DNA of 54,668 nucleotides from Polyangia bacterium. GTDB taxonomy: Bacteria; Myxococcota_A; Polyangia; Polyangiales; Polyangiaceae. The DNA lies in NCBI GenBank assembly GCA_030426145.1, contig JAUHZF010000013.1, positions 1 through 54,668 on the forward strand, given 5' to 3'. The position numbers and the translations under genes are program-made. Shown piece after piece: positions 44,589 to 52,973 of the stretch; the stretch's first letter is position 1, and each line of letters opens with the position of its first letter. The notes beneath the pieces are model-generated. The model was not told the origin of the DNA, made no database searches, and saw nothing but the letters and a program-made list of their open reading frames with translations.

Positions 44589-46808
44589 CTACTCGAACTC
44601 GTCGGAGACGAAGATCTGGGTGTCGATGCGCAGGCGCCCGTTCACGATCTTCCCGGTGCGGGTGAAAAGGCTCGTCTTGCCGTCACCGTCGAGGTCTCCC
44701 TCGGCTGACGCCTCGAAGCCGTCGGGACCAGGATCGGGTCCGCCGCGCTTGGGACCCTTGTAGGGACCACCCTGGACGTATTGGTACTGATAGTAGTGCG
44801 GCTGGGTCATGCTGAACTTGAGACACCGCCATCCGGTGGTCGCGTCGCCGGTTTCGTAGTCGGCGCCACTGTTGGGTTGGTACTTCATCCCGCTCGGGAC
44901 CGTGGCCGGCACCGCCGGCGCGCTCTTGCAGAGCTGGTGGGCGACCGCGGCGTCCACGTCGAGCGACTCGCGCTCGTAGGCGGCCATGGCCCCGCGTGAG
45001 ATGGCGCCGATGGTGTTCTTGGCTTCGGAGGACTTCGACGCCGCGAGGTAGCGCCGCACGCCGTAGATGCCGAGGGCCGGCATGATCCCAGGGAGGTTGA
45101 GCATCTCGAGGTGGGCGATGACCCGGTCTCCCTTTCGCTCCGCCCCGACCGCCATCACACCGGTGATCCGCTGCTCGCCCTCGAGCCTGAAGGCATCGAG
45201 CTCCAGACCGGTCTCCTCTTCGAAGGCGTCGATGCTCTCCTCGACCCTTGGCATGCGGTCCTCGGCTGCTTCGAGGGCGAGCTTGCCGACTCGCCCCGCG
45301 TCGATCCAAGTGAGGAACCAGGGCTTGCGCTTCAGAGCTTCAATGCTCTTCTCGTGCGCGGGCTCGTCGGCGAGGGTGTTCTTGCCCTCGAAGACGGCCT
45401 CCACGAAGCGGTCGGCCAGGCCTCCCGCGGTGACGAGCATGCGCCCGTCTTTGATGCGAACCCGCACGGGCGGGAAACCCTTCTTCTCGGCTTCATCGAC
45501 GGGGTCGGCGTCGAATCCGTCGTCCTCTTCGTCGACCTCGTAGAGCTTGTCGAAGGGTTCTCTTTCGAAGACCTTCTTCCGGAGCGCCTCGAGAACCTCC
45601 TCGGCGTCCTTGTCCTCACCCACCGTCGCCACAAGGGCGAATGCCGCGTCTTCGATCATCTCCTTGGGTTCGTCGTCGGGGTCGAAGGCGAAGCTGTCTT
45701 CGAGCGCAACCGCGAAGAGCACCTGATCACCGAGGGCATCCATGAGGTCGGGCAGGTCGAAGCCCGCGACTTCCTCCAGCTCGTCGAGCGCCTTCTCCAG
45801 CTTCTTTGCCGCCCGCTCGTCCCCCTTCTCGGCGTACTTCAAGAGCTGTTTTTCGAACTCCTTGCCCGCCATCCCGGGAACGGCCGTCGCCGTGTAGTAC
45901 ACGGTCTCGCGCGGGAGCCGGCGCGGGAGGTCGATGGTGGGCATGTCCTCGGGCAGATCTTCCAGGGCCTCTGCGGACAGGTCGACGGCGACGTCGACGA
46001 GCAAGCCGTTGGGCACGATGTCGATCGAGCCCGTGAGCGCGCCAGCATCCTCGACGATGTCCTTCACGCCCTTGCCGCCGTCTTCGGCCACCTCCTCGAT
46101 GGCGTCGCCGCTCATCCAGATGATGCCGTGACCCGAGCCGGCCTCGGCCTGCTTCCAACCGTCGGTCTTGGCCAGCGCGTCCTGCGCACCGGAGAGGACC
46201 GCGCCCACGTCTTCCACCATCTTCTCGTCGCCGAAGACCAGGGTCTTTGCGTCGGCGAACCACACGAGGATGTCGTCGTCGTCCTCCTCGAACTCCATCG
46301 AAGCGAAGGGGGCATCGGCGTCTTCACCTTTTTCGACCAGGTAGCGGGTTCCGCCAGCCACGTCGCCGTCCTTCTCGAAGCGGTCGGTGCCGAGCAGTGC
46401 TTCGACGGGCGCTGCGTCCGCGAACGACAACAGGAGGGCGACCTCTCCCTTGGCTTTGCCCAGGTCCCGGGCGGCAAAGGCCGACCCGGTAAGGCTGCCC
46501 ACCAGGGCCTCGGCGTCGTCGCCGTCGAGCTCGAACCCCTCTTCGAGCGCCTCCTTGGCTTTGTCGACGCCAACCTCGTGGTCGAACTTCGACAGGTCGA
46601 GCCAAACGACCTTGCTGGCGGCCTTCACGGTGTCGCGGAGGCTGGTCATCTCCACGAAGAGCTCGACGTCGCTCGGCACGCTGGCGCTGAGTCGGGACGA
46701 TGGCCCAGCGAACCACGCGAAGTAGGCGGCGATGCCTCCTACGGCGGCGAGGACCAGAACCCCCACCCCTGCGATCAAGCCTTTGCACGACCCCCTCTCG
46801 TTCGGCAT
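44589..46808 (-). CDS. DUF3352-like protein fused to a pilin-like C-terminal domain
   Basis: 739 residues. An N-terminal TM anchor ('LIAGVGVLVLAAVGGIAAYF') and 'SSRLSASVPSDVELFVEMTS' begin a DUF3352-like body to about residue 560, with duplicated acidic modules. From ~574 the sequence changes to 'GIYGVRRYLAASKSSEAKNT', 'IGAISRGAMAAYERE', 'LCKSAPAVPATVPSGMKYQP', 'GWRCLKFSMTQPHYYQYQY' and 'EGDLDGDGKTSLF', the layout of a myxobacterial PilA-type pilin: helix alpha-1, Cys pair and D-loop. The prepilin peptidase site is absent. A fixed, periplasm-facing pilin-like module is implied; role unknown. Confidence 0.78.
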   Translation of the reverse strand: MPNERGSCKGLIAGVGVLVLAAVGGIAAYFAWFAGPSSRLSASVPSDVELFVEMTSLRDTVKAASKVVWLDLSKFDHEVGVDKAKEALEEGFELDGDDAEALVGSLTGSAFAARDLGKAKGEVALLLSFADAAPVEALLGTDRFEKDGDVAGGTRYLVEKGEDADAPFASMEFEEDDDDILVWFADAKTLVFGDEKMVEDVGAVLSGAQDALAKTDGWKQAEAGSGHGIIWMSGDAIEEVAEDGGKGVKDIVEDAGALTGSIDIVPNGLLVDVAVDLSAEALEDLPEDMPTIDLPRRLPRETVYYTATAVPGMAGKEFEKQLLKYAEKGDERAAKKLEKALDELEEVAGFDLPDLMDALGDQVLFAVALEDSFAFDPDDEPKEMIEDAAFALVATVGEDKDAEEVLEALRKKVFEREPFDKLYEVDEEDDGFDADPVDEAEKKGFPPVRVRIKDGRMLVTAGGLADRFVEAVFEGKNTLADEPAHEKSIEALKRKPWFLTWIDAGRVGKLALEAAEDRMPRVEESIDAFEEETGLELDAFRLEGEQRITGVMAVGAERKGDRVIAHLEMLNLPGIMPALGIYGVRRYLAASKSSEAKNTIGAISRGAMAAYERESLDVDAAVAHQLCKSAPAVPATVPSGMKYQPNSGADYETGDATTGWRCLKFSMTQPHYYQYQYVQGGPYKGPKRGGPDPGPDGFEASAEGDLDGDGKTSLFTRTGKIVNGRLRIDTQIFVSDEFE

Positions 46809-46876
46809 GGGGCGACGGTACCACTGCCGAGCAGGGGCCGAAGCACAGCCGCAGCCAAGGGCCCGAGGATGGGCCT

Positions 46877-47389
46877 TCAGGCGAGCTCGCGCAACGCGAC
46901 GAGGAACCCAGGGCCGTCGTGGTAGCGCAGGACCAGGCGCCCGATTCTCACCTCATCCCCATTGCCGAGCTGAACGAAAGACCGCGGCTGCACGAGCACC
47001 GTGTTCACGTAGGTTCCGTTGAGGCTGCGGAGATCGGTGACGGTCACCGGACGCGTCTTGGTGAAGGCGGCGTGGAGCGACGACAGGCTGTAGTCGGGGA
47101 TCACCACATCGGCGTCGTGACTGTGGCCGACGGCGATGAAGCGGTCGTCGACGGGTTGGTCCCCCGAGCGTAGCGGCCACACGCGGTCGAGCAGGCTCTG
47201 CACGGGGATGGCCTCGCCCTGGATCTCTTCCATGGCGTGGGTGCGCCGTCGGCGGTCGTGTTTGTCCTCGAGCTGCCCCACCATGCCGGCCCCCACGAGC
47301 ACAGGGCCGGCGTAGCGCCGAAAGCCCTCGAGGCCCATCTCGTCCATGAGCTCTGCGTATTCACGCATGTAGCGGGGCGGACGCCTCAT
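46877..47389 (-). CDS. FHA-domain protein
   Basis: About 170 residues from the ATG at 47389; in-frame starts at 47461 and 47371 are alternatives. The C-terminal ~95 residues are a forkhead-associated domain: 'DRFIAVGHSHDADVVIPDYS', 'LSSLHAAFTKTRPVTVTDLR', 'SLNGTYVNTVLVQPRSFVQL', 'GNGDEVRIGRLVLRYH'. The usual R of GR-S is replaced by GHSHDAD, while S-x-x-H and N-G-T are kept. FHA domains bind phosphothreonine, so it may read the output of a Ser/Thr kinase. N-terminal ~70 residues unknown. Confidence 0.85.
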   Translation of the reverse strand: MRRPPRYMREYAELMDEMGLEGFRRYAGPVLVGAGMVGQLEDKHDRRRRTHAMEEIQGEAIPVQSLLDRVWPLRSGDQPVDDRFIAVGHSHDADVVIPDYSLSSLHAAFTKTRPVTVTDLRSLNGTYVNTVLVQPRSFVQLGNGDEVRIGRLVLRYHDGPGFLVALRELA

Positions 47390-47491
47390 TCGCTTCGGTC
47401 GCCGCGAGTTGTTTTGCGCCGGCGAGCGGAGTCGGAACACCATGACCTTCCGAACGGCCACTGCCCGAGCAACTTGAATCGTCGTTGGGAC

Positions 47492-48433
47492 CTAGCCCCA
47501 GCGGCGCCAGAACGAGAAGCCCAGGACCCCGCCCCCGATGAGAAGCGGCCAGAGCAGCTCGAGCTCACCCTCGTACATGTAGGATCCGTAGCGCCCGAAG
47601 TTCCACGTCAGGACCCAGAGCCCGAGGATGAGCACCGCCAGCAGGGCTTCGTTCCGCTTGCGTTTCTCGTTGTGGGTGGCCTCGGACTGGCCGTAGCTCT
47701 CGATCACCCGCTCGGCGCTCCGCGCGCGGGCGCGCTCGGTGAAGGTCTTGTCCTCGTCGCGTTCCACGAAGGGCGTGGTCCGCGCGTCGAGATCCCCGCG
47801 GCTCGCTGCACCGGCTCCGTGATGCCTCCAGAGCTGCCAGGCGAGACTTCGATCCATGCCGTGGAGGGTGCTGTAGGGCACGGGGCGGCCGCGCTCGAGC
47901 CATCGACGGGTATGCAGGTCGAGGGTGACGCGCGGGGCGTGGGCGACCACGTCGCGCAGCCACGCGGCGAGGCGCTCGAGCGAGGAAGCCCCCTCGGCGC
48001 GCCCGTCGAAGACGTCGGGGTCGATGACGTAGCGTGCGACGGGTGCGGTCGTGATGAGTGCGAGCGAGAGCTGCTCGGTGTTGGGTGCGCAACCCGCCGC
48101 GACCACGCGCACGGCGTCCCAGTCGATTCGTCGCTCGTCGCCGTGGGTGTCTTCCACCACGAGGCCGGCCGCGGTGACCCGTGCGCGCCGACACCGACGT
48201 TCGCGTGGCAGTTTCAACCATGCGTCGGACACGACGTCGACGGGATGACCCAGCTCCGCGAGCGCGAGCTGGATGCGTTCGGCCGCCGCGCCGGTGAGGT
48301 CCTCGACGAGCACGGTGCGTTCGGCCATGCGCGACGCGTCGTAGGGCGTGACGTCAGCGACTTGGTCCGCCAGCCTCCGCAGATCTTTCACGGGGAGCGG
48401 TTCGTCATCGAGACGGAAGAGACAGACGGCCAT
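47492..48433 (-). CDS. Membrane-anchored protein of unknown function
   Basis: 313 residues from the ATG at 48433; the frame continues upstream but overlaps the deformylase gene. The N-terminal ~220 residues are a soluble mixed domain ('MAVCLFRLDDEPLPVKDLRR', 'TVLVEDLTGAAAERIQLALA', 'DAVRVVAAGCAPNTEQL'). A helical linker and two C-terminal TM segments ('LLAVLILGLWVLTWNF', 'LLWPLLIGGGVLGFSFW') follow. No known family recognised. Divergent from def. Confidence 0.68.
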   Translation of the reverse strand: MAVCLFRLDDEPLPVKDLRRLADQVADVTPYDASRMAERTVLVEDLTGAAAERIQLALAELGHPVDVVSDAWLKLPRERRCRRARVTAAGLVVEDTHGDERRIDWDAVRVVAAGCAPNTEQLSLALITTAPVARYVIDPDVFDGRAEGASSLERLAAWLRDVVAHAPRVTLDLHTRRWLERGRPVPYSTLHGMDRSLAWQLWRHHGAGAASRGDLDARTTPFVERDEDKTFTERARARSAERVIESYGQSEATHNEKRKRNEALLAVLILGLWVLTWNFGRYGSYMYEGELELLWPLLIGGGVLGFSFWRRWG

Positions 48434-48472
48434 CCCGCGCAAGGGTAGTCGGAGGCTGGTAGAGTGCATGCC

Positions 48473-49048
48473 GTGACGCTGCTGAAAATCGCCCAGATCG
48501 GAGAGCCCGTGCTCCGCCAGATTGCCGAGCCCGTTCCCGCCGAAGAGGTGAAGAGCGAGGCCATCCAGACCTTCATCGACGACCTCATCGCCACCATGCG
48601 CGACGCCAATGGTGCGGGCCTCGCCGCCAACCAGGTGTTTCGGCCTCTGCGGATCTGCGCCATCGAGGTGAGCGACAATCCGCGCTACCCGTACAAGCCG
48701 AAGATCCCCCTCACGGTGCTGGTCAATCCCGTCGTGACTCCCCTCACCAAGCTGACCTTCGACAACTACGAAGGCTGCTTGTCCGTGCCCAACTTGCGTG
48801 GCCTGGTGCCACGCTACCCTCATGCCCGCGTGACGGGGCTCGACCGTGAGGGCCAGCCCGTCGACATGGAGGTCAAGGGCCTCACCGCCGGCACCTTCCA
48901 GCACGAGCTCGACCATCTCGATGGCAGGCTCTTCGTCGACAGCGTGATCGACCTAGCGAGCCTTTGCACCTGGGATGCCTTCGCGCGTTACCACCAGGCC
49001 GACTTCGCCGAGCGGGCGCGCAGAGTCGTCGACGTTTGGGGAGGCTGA
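48473..49048 (+). CDS. def: Peptide deformylase
   Basis: 191 residues from GTG 48473 ('MTLLKIAQIGEPVLRQIA' is the family's usual start; GTG 48464 adds three). All three motifs are present: 'GAGLAANQV' (GxGxAAxQ), 'EGCLSVP' with the metal-binding Cys, and 'QHELDHLDG' (HExxH). It removes the formyl group from nascent protein N-termini in the cytoplasm using Fe2+. No fmt gene is adjacent. Confidence 0.95.
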   Translation: MTLLKIAQIGEPVLRQIAEPVPAEEVKSEAIQTFIDDLIATMRDANGAGLAANQVFRPLRICAIEVSDNPRYPYKPKIPLTVLVNPVVTPLTKLTFDNYEGCLSVPNLRGLVPRYPHARVTGLDREGQPVDMEVKGLTAGTFQHELDHLDGRLFVDSVIDLASLCTWDAFARYHQADFAERARRVVDVWGG

Positions 49049-49069
49049 CGGCGCGCACTGCGCTGGATG

Positions 49070-50512
49070 TCACGGCACTGAGATATCTCGGATGCGGTGG
49101 AAGGCCTGGGGCTCGCCGCCGTTTCCGTCGGCGACGTAGACGTGGTTGGCGGTAGCATCGACCGCGATGCCCTCCATCCCGTAGAAGCGAGCCGTCGCTC
49201 CGGCACCGTCGGCAAACCCCAGCGTGCCGTCGCCGGCCAGCGTGACCACCGTGTCGCCCGTGATGTCGATGCGGCGGACGCTGCCGTTTCCGCGGTCGGC
49301 GACGTAGATGCGATCCTGGCTGTCGACGTCGACGTCGGCAGGCAGGTCGAACCGGGCCTGCGCGAGCGTGCCGTCCACCCAGCCTGGCGAGCCGTTGCCA
49401 GCGACGGTCGTGACCACGCCGGCACTCGTGATGCGCCGGATGGCGTGGTTGCCCACGTCGGCCACCACGATGTCGCCGTTCGACATGACGGCCGCGCCGA
49501 TGGGGAACTCGAAGCGAGCCGCTGGGCCCGTGCCGTCGACGAAGCCTTGGCACATCGAGATACCGGCGAGCACGTTGAGCATGGCCGGGTTGGGGTTGGT
49601 GAGCTCGCGCACGTAGTGCCGGTCGACATCGACCATGGCCATGTTCATGCCGAGCGCGGCGAGGCCACGCGAGCGACCGTCGTTCTCGAAGATGAGCACG
49701 GGCGCAGGGGTCGCGAGGTTGTCGATGCGGAACACCGCGCCCTGGTTGAGCTGGTTGCTCGTGTTCCGATCCGTCTGGACCCAGAGGCTGCCGTTGGGGC
49801 CCCAGGCCATGCCGAACGGGCGGTTGAAGTTGCCCGCGCCGGTGAAGACCGTGGTCACCACGCCGGCCGTGGTCACGCGACGGAGACGGTTGGGATCGTA
49901 CTCGGCGACGATGAGGTCACCGGTCCCCGCTTCGATGACCACGCTCGCGGGGTTGGTGAAGGTGGCGGCTGCGCCAGTCCCATCGGTTCCTCCCGCCGTG
50001 CTCGACCCCGCGAGGGTGCTCACGGTCACGCCGGCGAGATGCGTGGGGCTCGGCGTCGGTGCTGCCGACTCCACGAACGGGGCGCAAGGGTTGCTCCCGC
50101 CCATGCCGCCCATGCCGCCGGAACCCATCATGCCGCCGGCGCCGCCAGTTCCAGCCATACCGCCCGAACCACCTGAGCCGGCGGTTCCGCCGGTGCCGCC
50201 AGAGCCGCCGGTGCCGGTCATTCCGCCTGTGCCGCCCGTGCCACCCGTGCCGCCGGTACCGCCCGTGCCACCGGTTCCGGAGGTGCCGCCGGTACCACCC
50301 GTGCCACCGGTTCCGGAGGTGCCGCCGGTACCACCCGTGCCACCGGTGCCGGTCATGCCGCCGGCGGAAGAGCTGCTGCTGGCCGAGCTGCTGGAGCTGG
50401 CCGTGCTGCTAGACGTGGCGCCACCCGTCCCGGTGGTGTCGCTACTGGTGCTGCCGCACGCAGCCACGACCACACCGGCGCTCAGCAAAGAAAGCGTTCG
50501 AAGCCAGTTCAT
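49070..50512 (-). CDS. NHL-repeat lipoprotein with long Gly/Thr linker
   Basis: 480 residues from the ATG at 50512; the frame continues upstream only through simple repeats. 'AGVVVAACGS' is the lipobox. A Gly/Thr/Ser linker covers roughly residues 22-140 and contains a perfect 36-bp duplication (50268-50339). The rest has about six NHL blades: 'GATFTNPASVVIEAGTGDLI', 'NFNRPFGMAWGPNGSLWV', 'GDIVVADVGNHAIRRITSAG', 'ARFDLPADVDVDSQDRIYVA', 'ATARFYGMEGIAVDATANHV'. An exported propeller, probably ligand-binding; role unknown. Convergent with def. Confidence 0.85.
   Translation of the reverse strand: MNWLRTLSLLSAGVVVAACGSTSSDTTGTGGATSSSTASSSSSASSSSSAGGMTGTGGTGGTGGTSGTGGTGGTGGTSGTGGTGGTGGTGGTGGTGGMTGTGGSGGTGGTAGSGGSGGMAGTGGAGGMMGSGGMGGMGGSNPCAPFVESAAPTPSPTHLAGVTVSTLAGSSTAGGTDGTGAAATFTNPASVVIEAGTGDLIVAEYDPNRLRRVTTAGVVTTVFTGAGNFNRPFGMAWGPNGSLWVQTDRNTSNQLNQGAVFRIDNLATPAPVLIFENDGRSRGLAALGMNMAMVDVDRHYVRELTNPNPAMLNVLAGISMCQGFVDGTGPAARFEFPIGAAVMSNGDIVVADVGNHAIRRITSAGVVTTVAGNGSPGWVDGTLAQARFDLPADVDVDSQDRIYVADRGNGSVRRIDITGDTVVTLAGDGTLGFADGAGATARFYGMEGIAVDATANHVYVADGNGGEPQAFHRIRDISVP
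50268..50339. repeat. Perfect 36-bp tandem duplication inside the NHL gene
   Basis: 50268-50303 and 50304-50339 are identical. They encode part of the Gly/Thr linker (12 residues per copy), keep the frame and are flanked by looser GGTGG-type repeats. Confidence 0.9.
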
Positions 50513-50630
50513 TCGCACGAGAATACCCAGACCGCCGCTGCGGCGATAGCTCTCCGCCCGAAGCCGACACCGCGACTCAAAGTGGAATCTAAGACCCGTC
50601 AACCCCGCGATGCCGGCCCTAGGACCCATT

Positions 50631-50774
50631 CTCGTTCTCGCCCTCGTTCTCGCCCTCGTTCTCGCCCTCGTTCTCGCCCTCGTTCTCGCCCTCGTTCTCA
50701 CCCTCGTTCTCACCCTCGTTCTCACCCTCGTTCTCACCCTCGTTCTCACCCTCGTTCTCACCCTCGTTCTCGCC
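50631..50774. repeat. 12-bp minisatellite, 12 units
   Basis: Unit CTCGTTCTCRCC: the first five units have G at the variable position, the next six A and the last G. It is 118 bases upstream of the NHL lipoprotein start codon. Confidence 0.95.
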
Positions 50775-50851
50775 CTCGAACCTGGAACCTCGAACCTCGA
50801 ACCTCGAACCTGGAACCTCGAACCTGGAACCTGGAACCTCGAACCTCGAAC
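50775..50851. repeat. 7-bp tandem repeat, 11 units
   Basis: Unit CTSGAAC (S = C or G), following the 12-bp array without a gap. Order of C/G: C G C C C G C G G C C. Confidence 0.92.
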
Positions 50852-50889
50852 CCGCAGGGGGGCTTCGGTCGCACTGCGGGGTCGGAAGG

Positions 50890-50953
50890 ACACGATGGCT
50901 GTCGTTGAGGTGCCGAAGGCGCCCCTGGGAGGCCGGAACGACAGCCATCGTGT
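50890..50953. repeat. Perfect 17-bp inverted repeat
   Basis: ACACGATGGCTGTCGTT at 50890-50906 and its exact complement at 50937-50953, separated by 30 bases. A 14/17 match to one arm is at 33429-33445. Confidence 0.92.
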
Positions 50954-51165
50954 CGTTGGGGGGCGCCAGTGTCGCGCTTCGCTTCGGCTTGGGGACGTTC
51001 GACGCCTGCGGGGTTTGAACGTCCCGGATGAGGACGTTGGGGAGGGGCAGACCGAGTCTGCGGCGCTCGAACGTGACTTTTTGGTACGTTCAACCCCTGC
51101 AGACGTTCAACGTCCGGGGCTCTGCAGGTCAACGCGCGAGATATCTGCGACTCCGCGGAGTCAGT
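50954..51165. repeat. Dispersed intergenic repeat, copy B
   Basis: GACGTTCGACGCCTGC (from 50995) with TTTGAACGTC, and ACGTTCAACCCCTGCAGACG with TTCAACGTC (from 51085), are the same units as at 33267-33446, in part inverted. The palindrome GACTCCGCGGAGTC is at 51149-51162, and CTCCGCGGAGTC also precedes copy A (about 33211). No gene is seen in 50513-51336. Confidence 0.7.
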
Positions 51166-51259
51166 CGTGCTTTGGGCGCGGGGATGACTTCCGCGAAGCG
51201 TGAAGGGTCGAGACCGCCCGAGAGGACGAGCGCCCACGAGGACGAGGACGCGAACGCCC

Positions 51260-51316
51260 GAGCGCCACGAGCCCGAGACCGCCCACGAGATCGAGCACCA
51301 CGAGCCCGAGACCGCC
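51260..51316. repeat. 24-bp direct repeat
   Basis: GAGCRCCACGAGCCCGAGAC plus CGCC occurs at 51260-51283 and 51293-51316, one mismatch apart, in the gap before the MBL gene's 3' end. Confidence 0.8.
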
Positions 51317-51336
51317 TCATCCGAATGGCGTCCAAC

Positions 51337-52068
51337 CTAGGACGCCAGCTCGCGCAGTCGTTTCGCGTGCCGAAGGGCCGTCTTCACCGGCAGCGGTCCG
51401 CCGTGGCCGAGGTAGAAGTCGGTCGCACCTTCCGAGGCCAAGCGTTCGATCTCGCGGGCCACGATGTCGGGGCGCTCTTCGAAGGGAGGTCGCTTGGGTC
51501 GGCCGGTCATGAAGAGTCCGCCGAGCAGCACTCCCGAAGCGAGCATGTCGCCCACGAGCGCGGCGCCTGCGGGGGCGCGAACGGACAGCGAGCCAGGGGT
51601 ATGCCCGGGGGTCGCCTCGACGTGTCCATCGAGGCCGAAGTCGGTCAGGTCGAGGGGCTCGTCGTCGAGTTGAATGTCGGGCTCGAAGTGCCGCCATGGA
51701 GCGCGCGGCGCGCCCGTGCGGAGAAAGAACCGACCGAAGGGCCCGGTGGGACAGAAGGGTGGTGGCTGAGTACCCCCGAGGTAGGGAAGCTCGGCGCGAT
51801 GCGCGACGATCGGGGCGCCGGTCGCTTCGCGTAGCTGGCACGCCCCGCCCGCATGGTCGATGTGTCCATGGGTCACGACGATGAGCGACACGTCGGAGAG
51901 CGCGCGTCCGTGGCGTTTGAGCACCTCGTCGAAGCGGGGGACGGTGTCGGGCAACCCCGCGTCGACGAGAACGACCTTCTCGGGGCCGATCAGCGCGAAG
52001 GCGTTGACCATGCCGAAGGGCATGATGGGGATGCGTGCGATGGCGGGACTGGCGGGGCCTGGCTTCAT
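51337..52068 (-). CDS. MBL-fold metallo-hydrolase
   Basis: 243 residues. Metallo-beta-lactamase-fold landmarks: 'PEKVVLVDAGLPDTVPRFDE', 'LIVVTHGHIDHAGGA' (HxHxDH metal site), 'HVEATPGHTPGSLSV', 'ALVGDMLAS', 'DFYLGHGGPL'. It should be a two-metal hydrolase; the substrate (thioester, lactone or phosphodiester) is open. The start codon is only 11 bases from that of a divergent AraC-type gene, which likely controls it. Confidence 0.9.
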   Translation of the reverse strand: MKPGPASPAIARIPIMPFGMVNAFALIGPEKVVLVDAGLPDTVPRFDEVLKRHGRALSDVSLIVVTHGHIDHAGGACQLREATGAPIVAHRAELPYLGGTQPPPFCPTGPFGRFFLRTGAPRAPWRHFEPDIQLDDEPLDLTDFGLDGHVEATPGHTPGSLSVRAPAGAALVGDMLASGVLLGGLFMTGRPKRPPFEERPDIVAREIERLASEGATDFYLGHGGPLPVKTALRHAKRLRELAS

Positions 52069-52079
52069 GCCTAGAATGT

Positions 52080-52973
52080 GTGCAGCGCCGCCGCCTGGTG
52101 CCTGTTCCGTTCGTGCGTCGCGAATGGCACATCCTGGAACCCCGCGTGCACGTCATTCGTCACAGCACCCCACCGCCCGAGCTGCTCCTCAACGAGGTCA
52201 GCCAGTCGGATACCCAGCTCTTCTGGGTCGCGTTGCCATCCTTCTCGGTCCGCATCGAGCCCGTCGACGGGGAGGGCATGGTCAAGCTGCTCGCCGTTTC
52301 CGAGGGCGAAGCGGTGGTTCAGCAGGCGGGCCGTCGCGTTTGCCTCAGGCCTGGCAACTTCACTTGGGTCGACGCGGGCTCGAGCTTCGAGCTGGCCAGC
52401 AGCTCCGGTAGACAGCTCCAGCTCCGCCTCCCCCGTGAGCGTCTGGAGCGTTTGCATCACGGACTCGACCTCCGCCCGGCGGTCAGCCGCGGTCGTGGTC
52501 ATGCAGGCGAGCGCATCGTGGCCGAGCTGGTCGGGAGCATCGCTGCGCGGGCAGAGCTCGCAGCACCCACGGCTCGAGGGGCCCTGTCGTTACTTCTCGA
52601 GTCGTTGGGTCTAGGTCCCCGACGGCCCGACGTGGAGCACGAGCGGGTCGATCGCGCCCTACGTGACATCCTCGCCCGCCTCGGCGAGCCCGGACTGCAA
52701 CCCTCCGACGTCGCCGAGCTCCAGGGCGTGAGCCGGCGCTATCTCGACGGGCGCGTGCGTGAGCACACGGGAAAGACCATGGCCCAACACATTCGCGCCA
52801 TGCGGCTCGAGCGAGCCGCAGAAGGACTGAGGCTCGAGCCGACCCGCACGGCGGCCGACATCGCGGCCCGCTGGGGATTCCGTGACGCGAGCCACTTCAG
52901 CCGCGTGTTCCGAAAGCACTACGGCGTGTCGCCGTCGGTGTACCGACGCGCGGCGTGGTCCCGACCTCAGTAG
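52080..52973 (+). CDS. AraC family transcriptional regulator
   Basis: About 297 residues from the GTG at 52080; an earlier ATG at 52035 would overlap the divergent MBL gene. The N-terminal part is a cupin-like sensing domain ('VKLLAVSEGEAVVQQAGRRV', 'CLRPGNFTWVDAGSSFELAS') of the AraC_binding_2 type. The C-terminal ~100 residues hold both helix-turn-helices: 'LQPSDVAELQGVSRRYLDGR' and 'TAADIAARWGFRDASHFSRV' then 'FRKHYGVSPSVYRR'. It probably regulates the divergent MBL hydrolase and itself. Confidence 0.92.
   Translation: MQRRRLVPVPFVRREWHILEPRVHVIRHSTPPPELLLNEVSQSDTQLFWVALPSFSVRIEPVDGEGMVKLLAVSEGEAVVQQAGRRVCLRPGNFTWVDAGSSFELASSSGRQLQLRLPRERLERLHHGLDLRPAVSRGRGHAGERIVAELVGSIAARAELAAPTARGALSLLLESLGLGPRRPDVEHERVDRALRDILARLGEPGLQPSDVAELQGVSRRYLDGRVREHTGKTMAQHIRAMRLERAAEGLRLEPTRTAADIAARWGFRDASHFSRVFRKHYGVSPSVYRRAAWSRPQ

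Noticed and set aside
45111-46925. 604-codon plus-strand open frame opposite the DUF3352-pilin gene
   Set aside because: Mirror of an acidic coding sequence; composition is typical of an antisense shadow.
50631-50851. Possible CRISPR array
   Set aside because: Units are 12 and 7 bases with no spacers and no cas genes nearby.
50513-50893. Upstream extension of the NHL lipoprotein frame through 'ENEG' or 'RTRVRT'-type repeats
   Set aside because: The repeats are noncoding tandem arrays; the lipobox leader at 50512 gives the real start.
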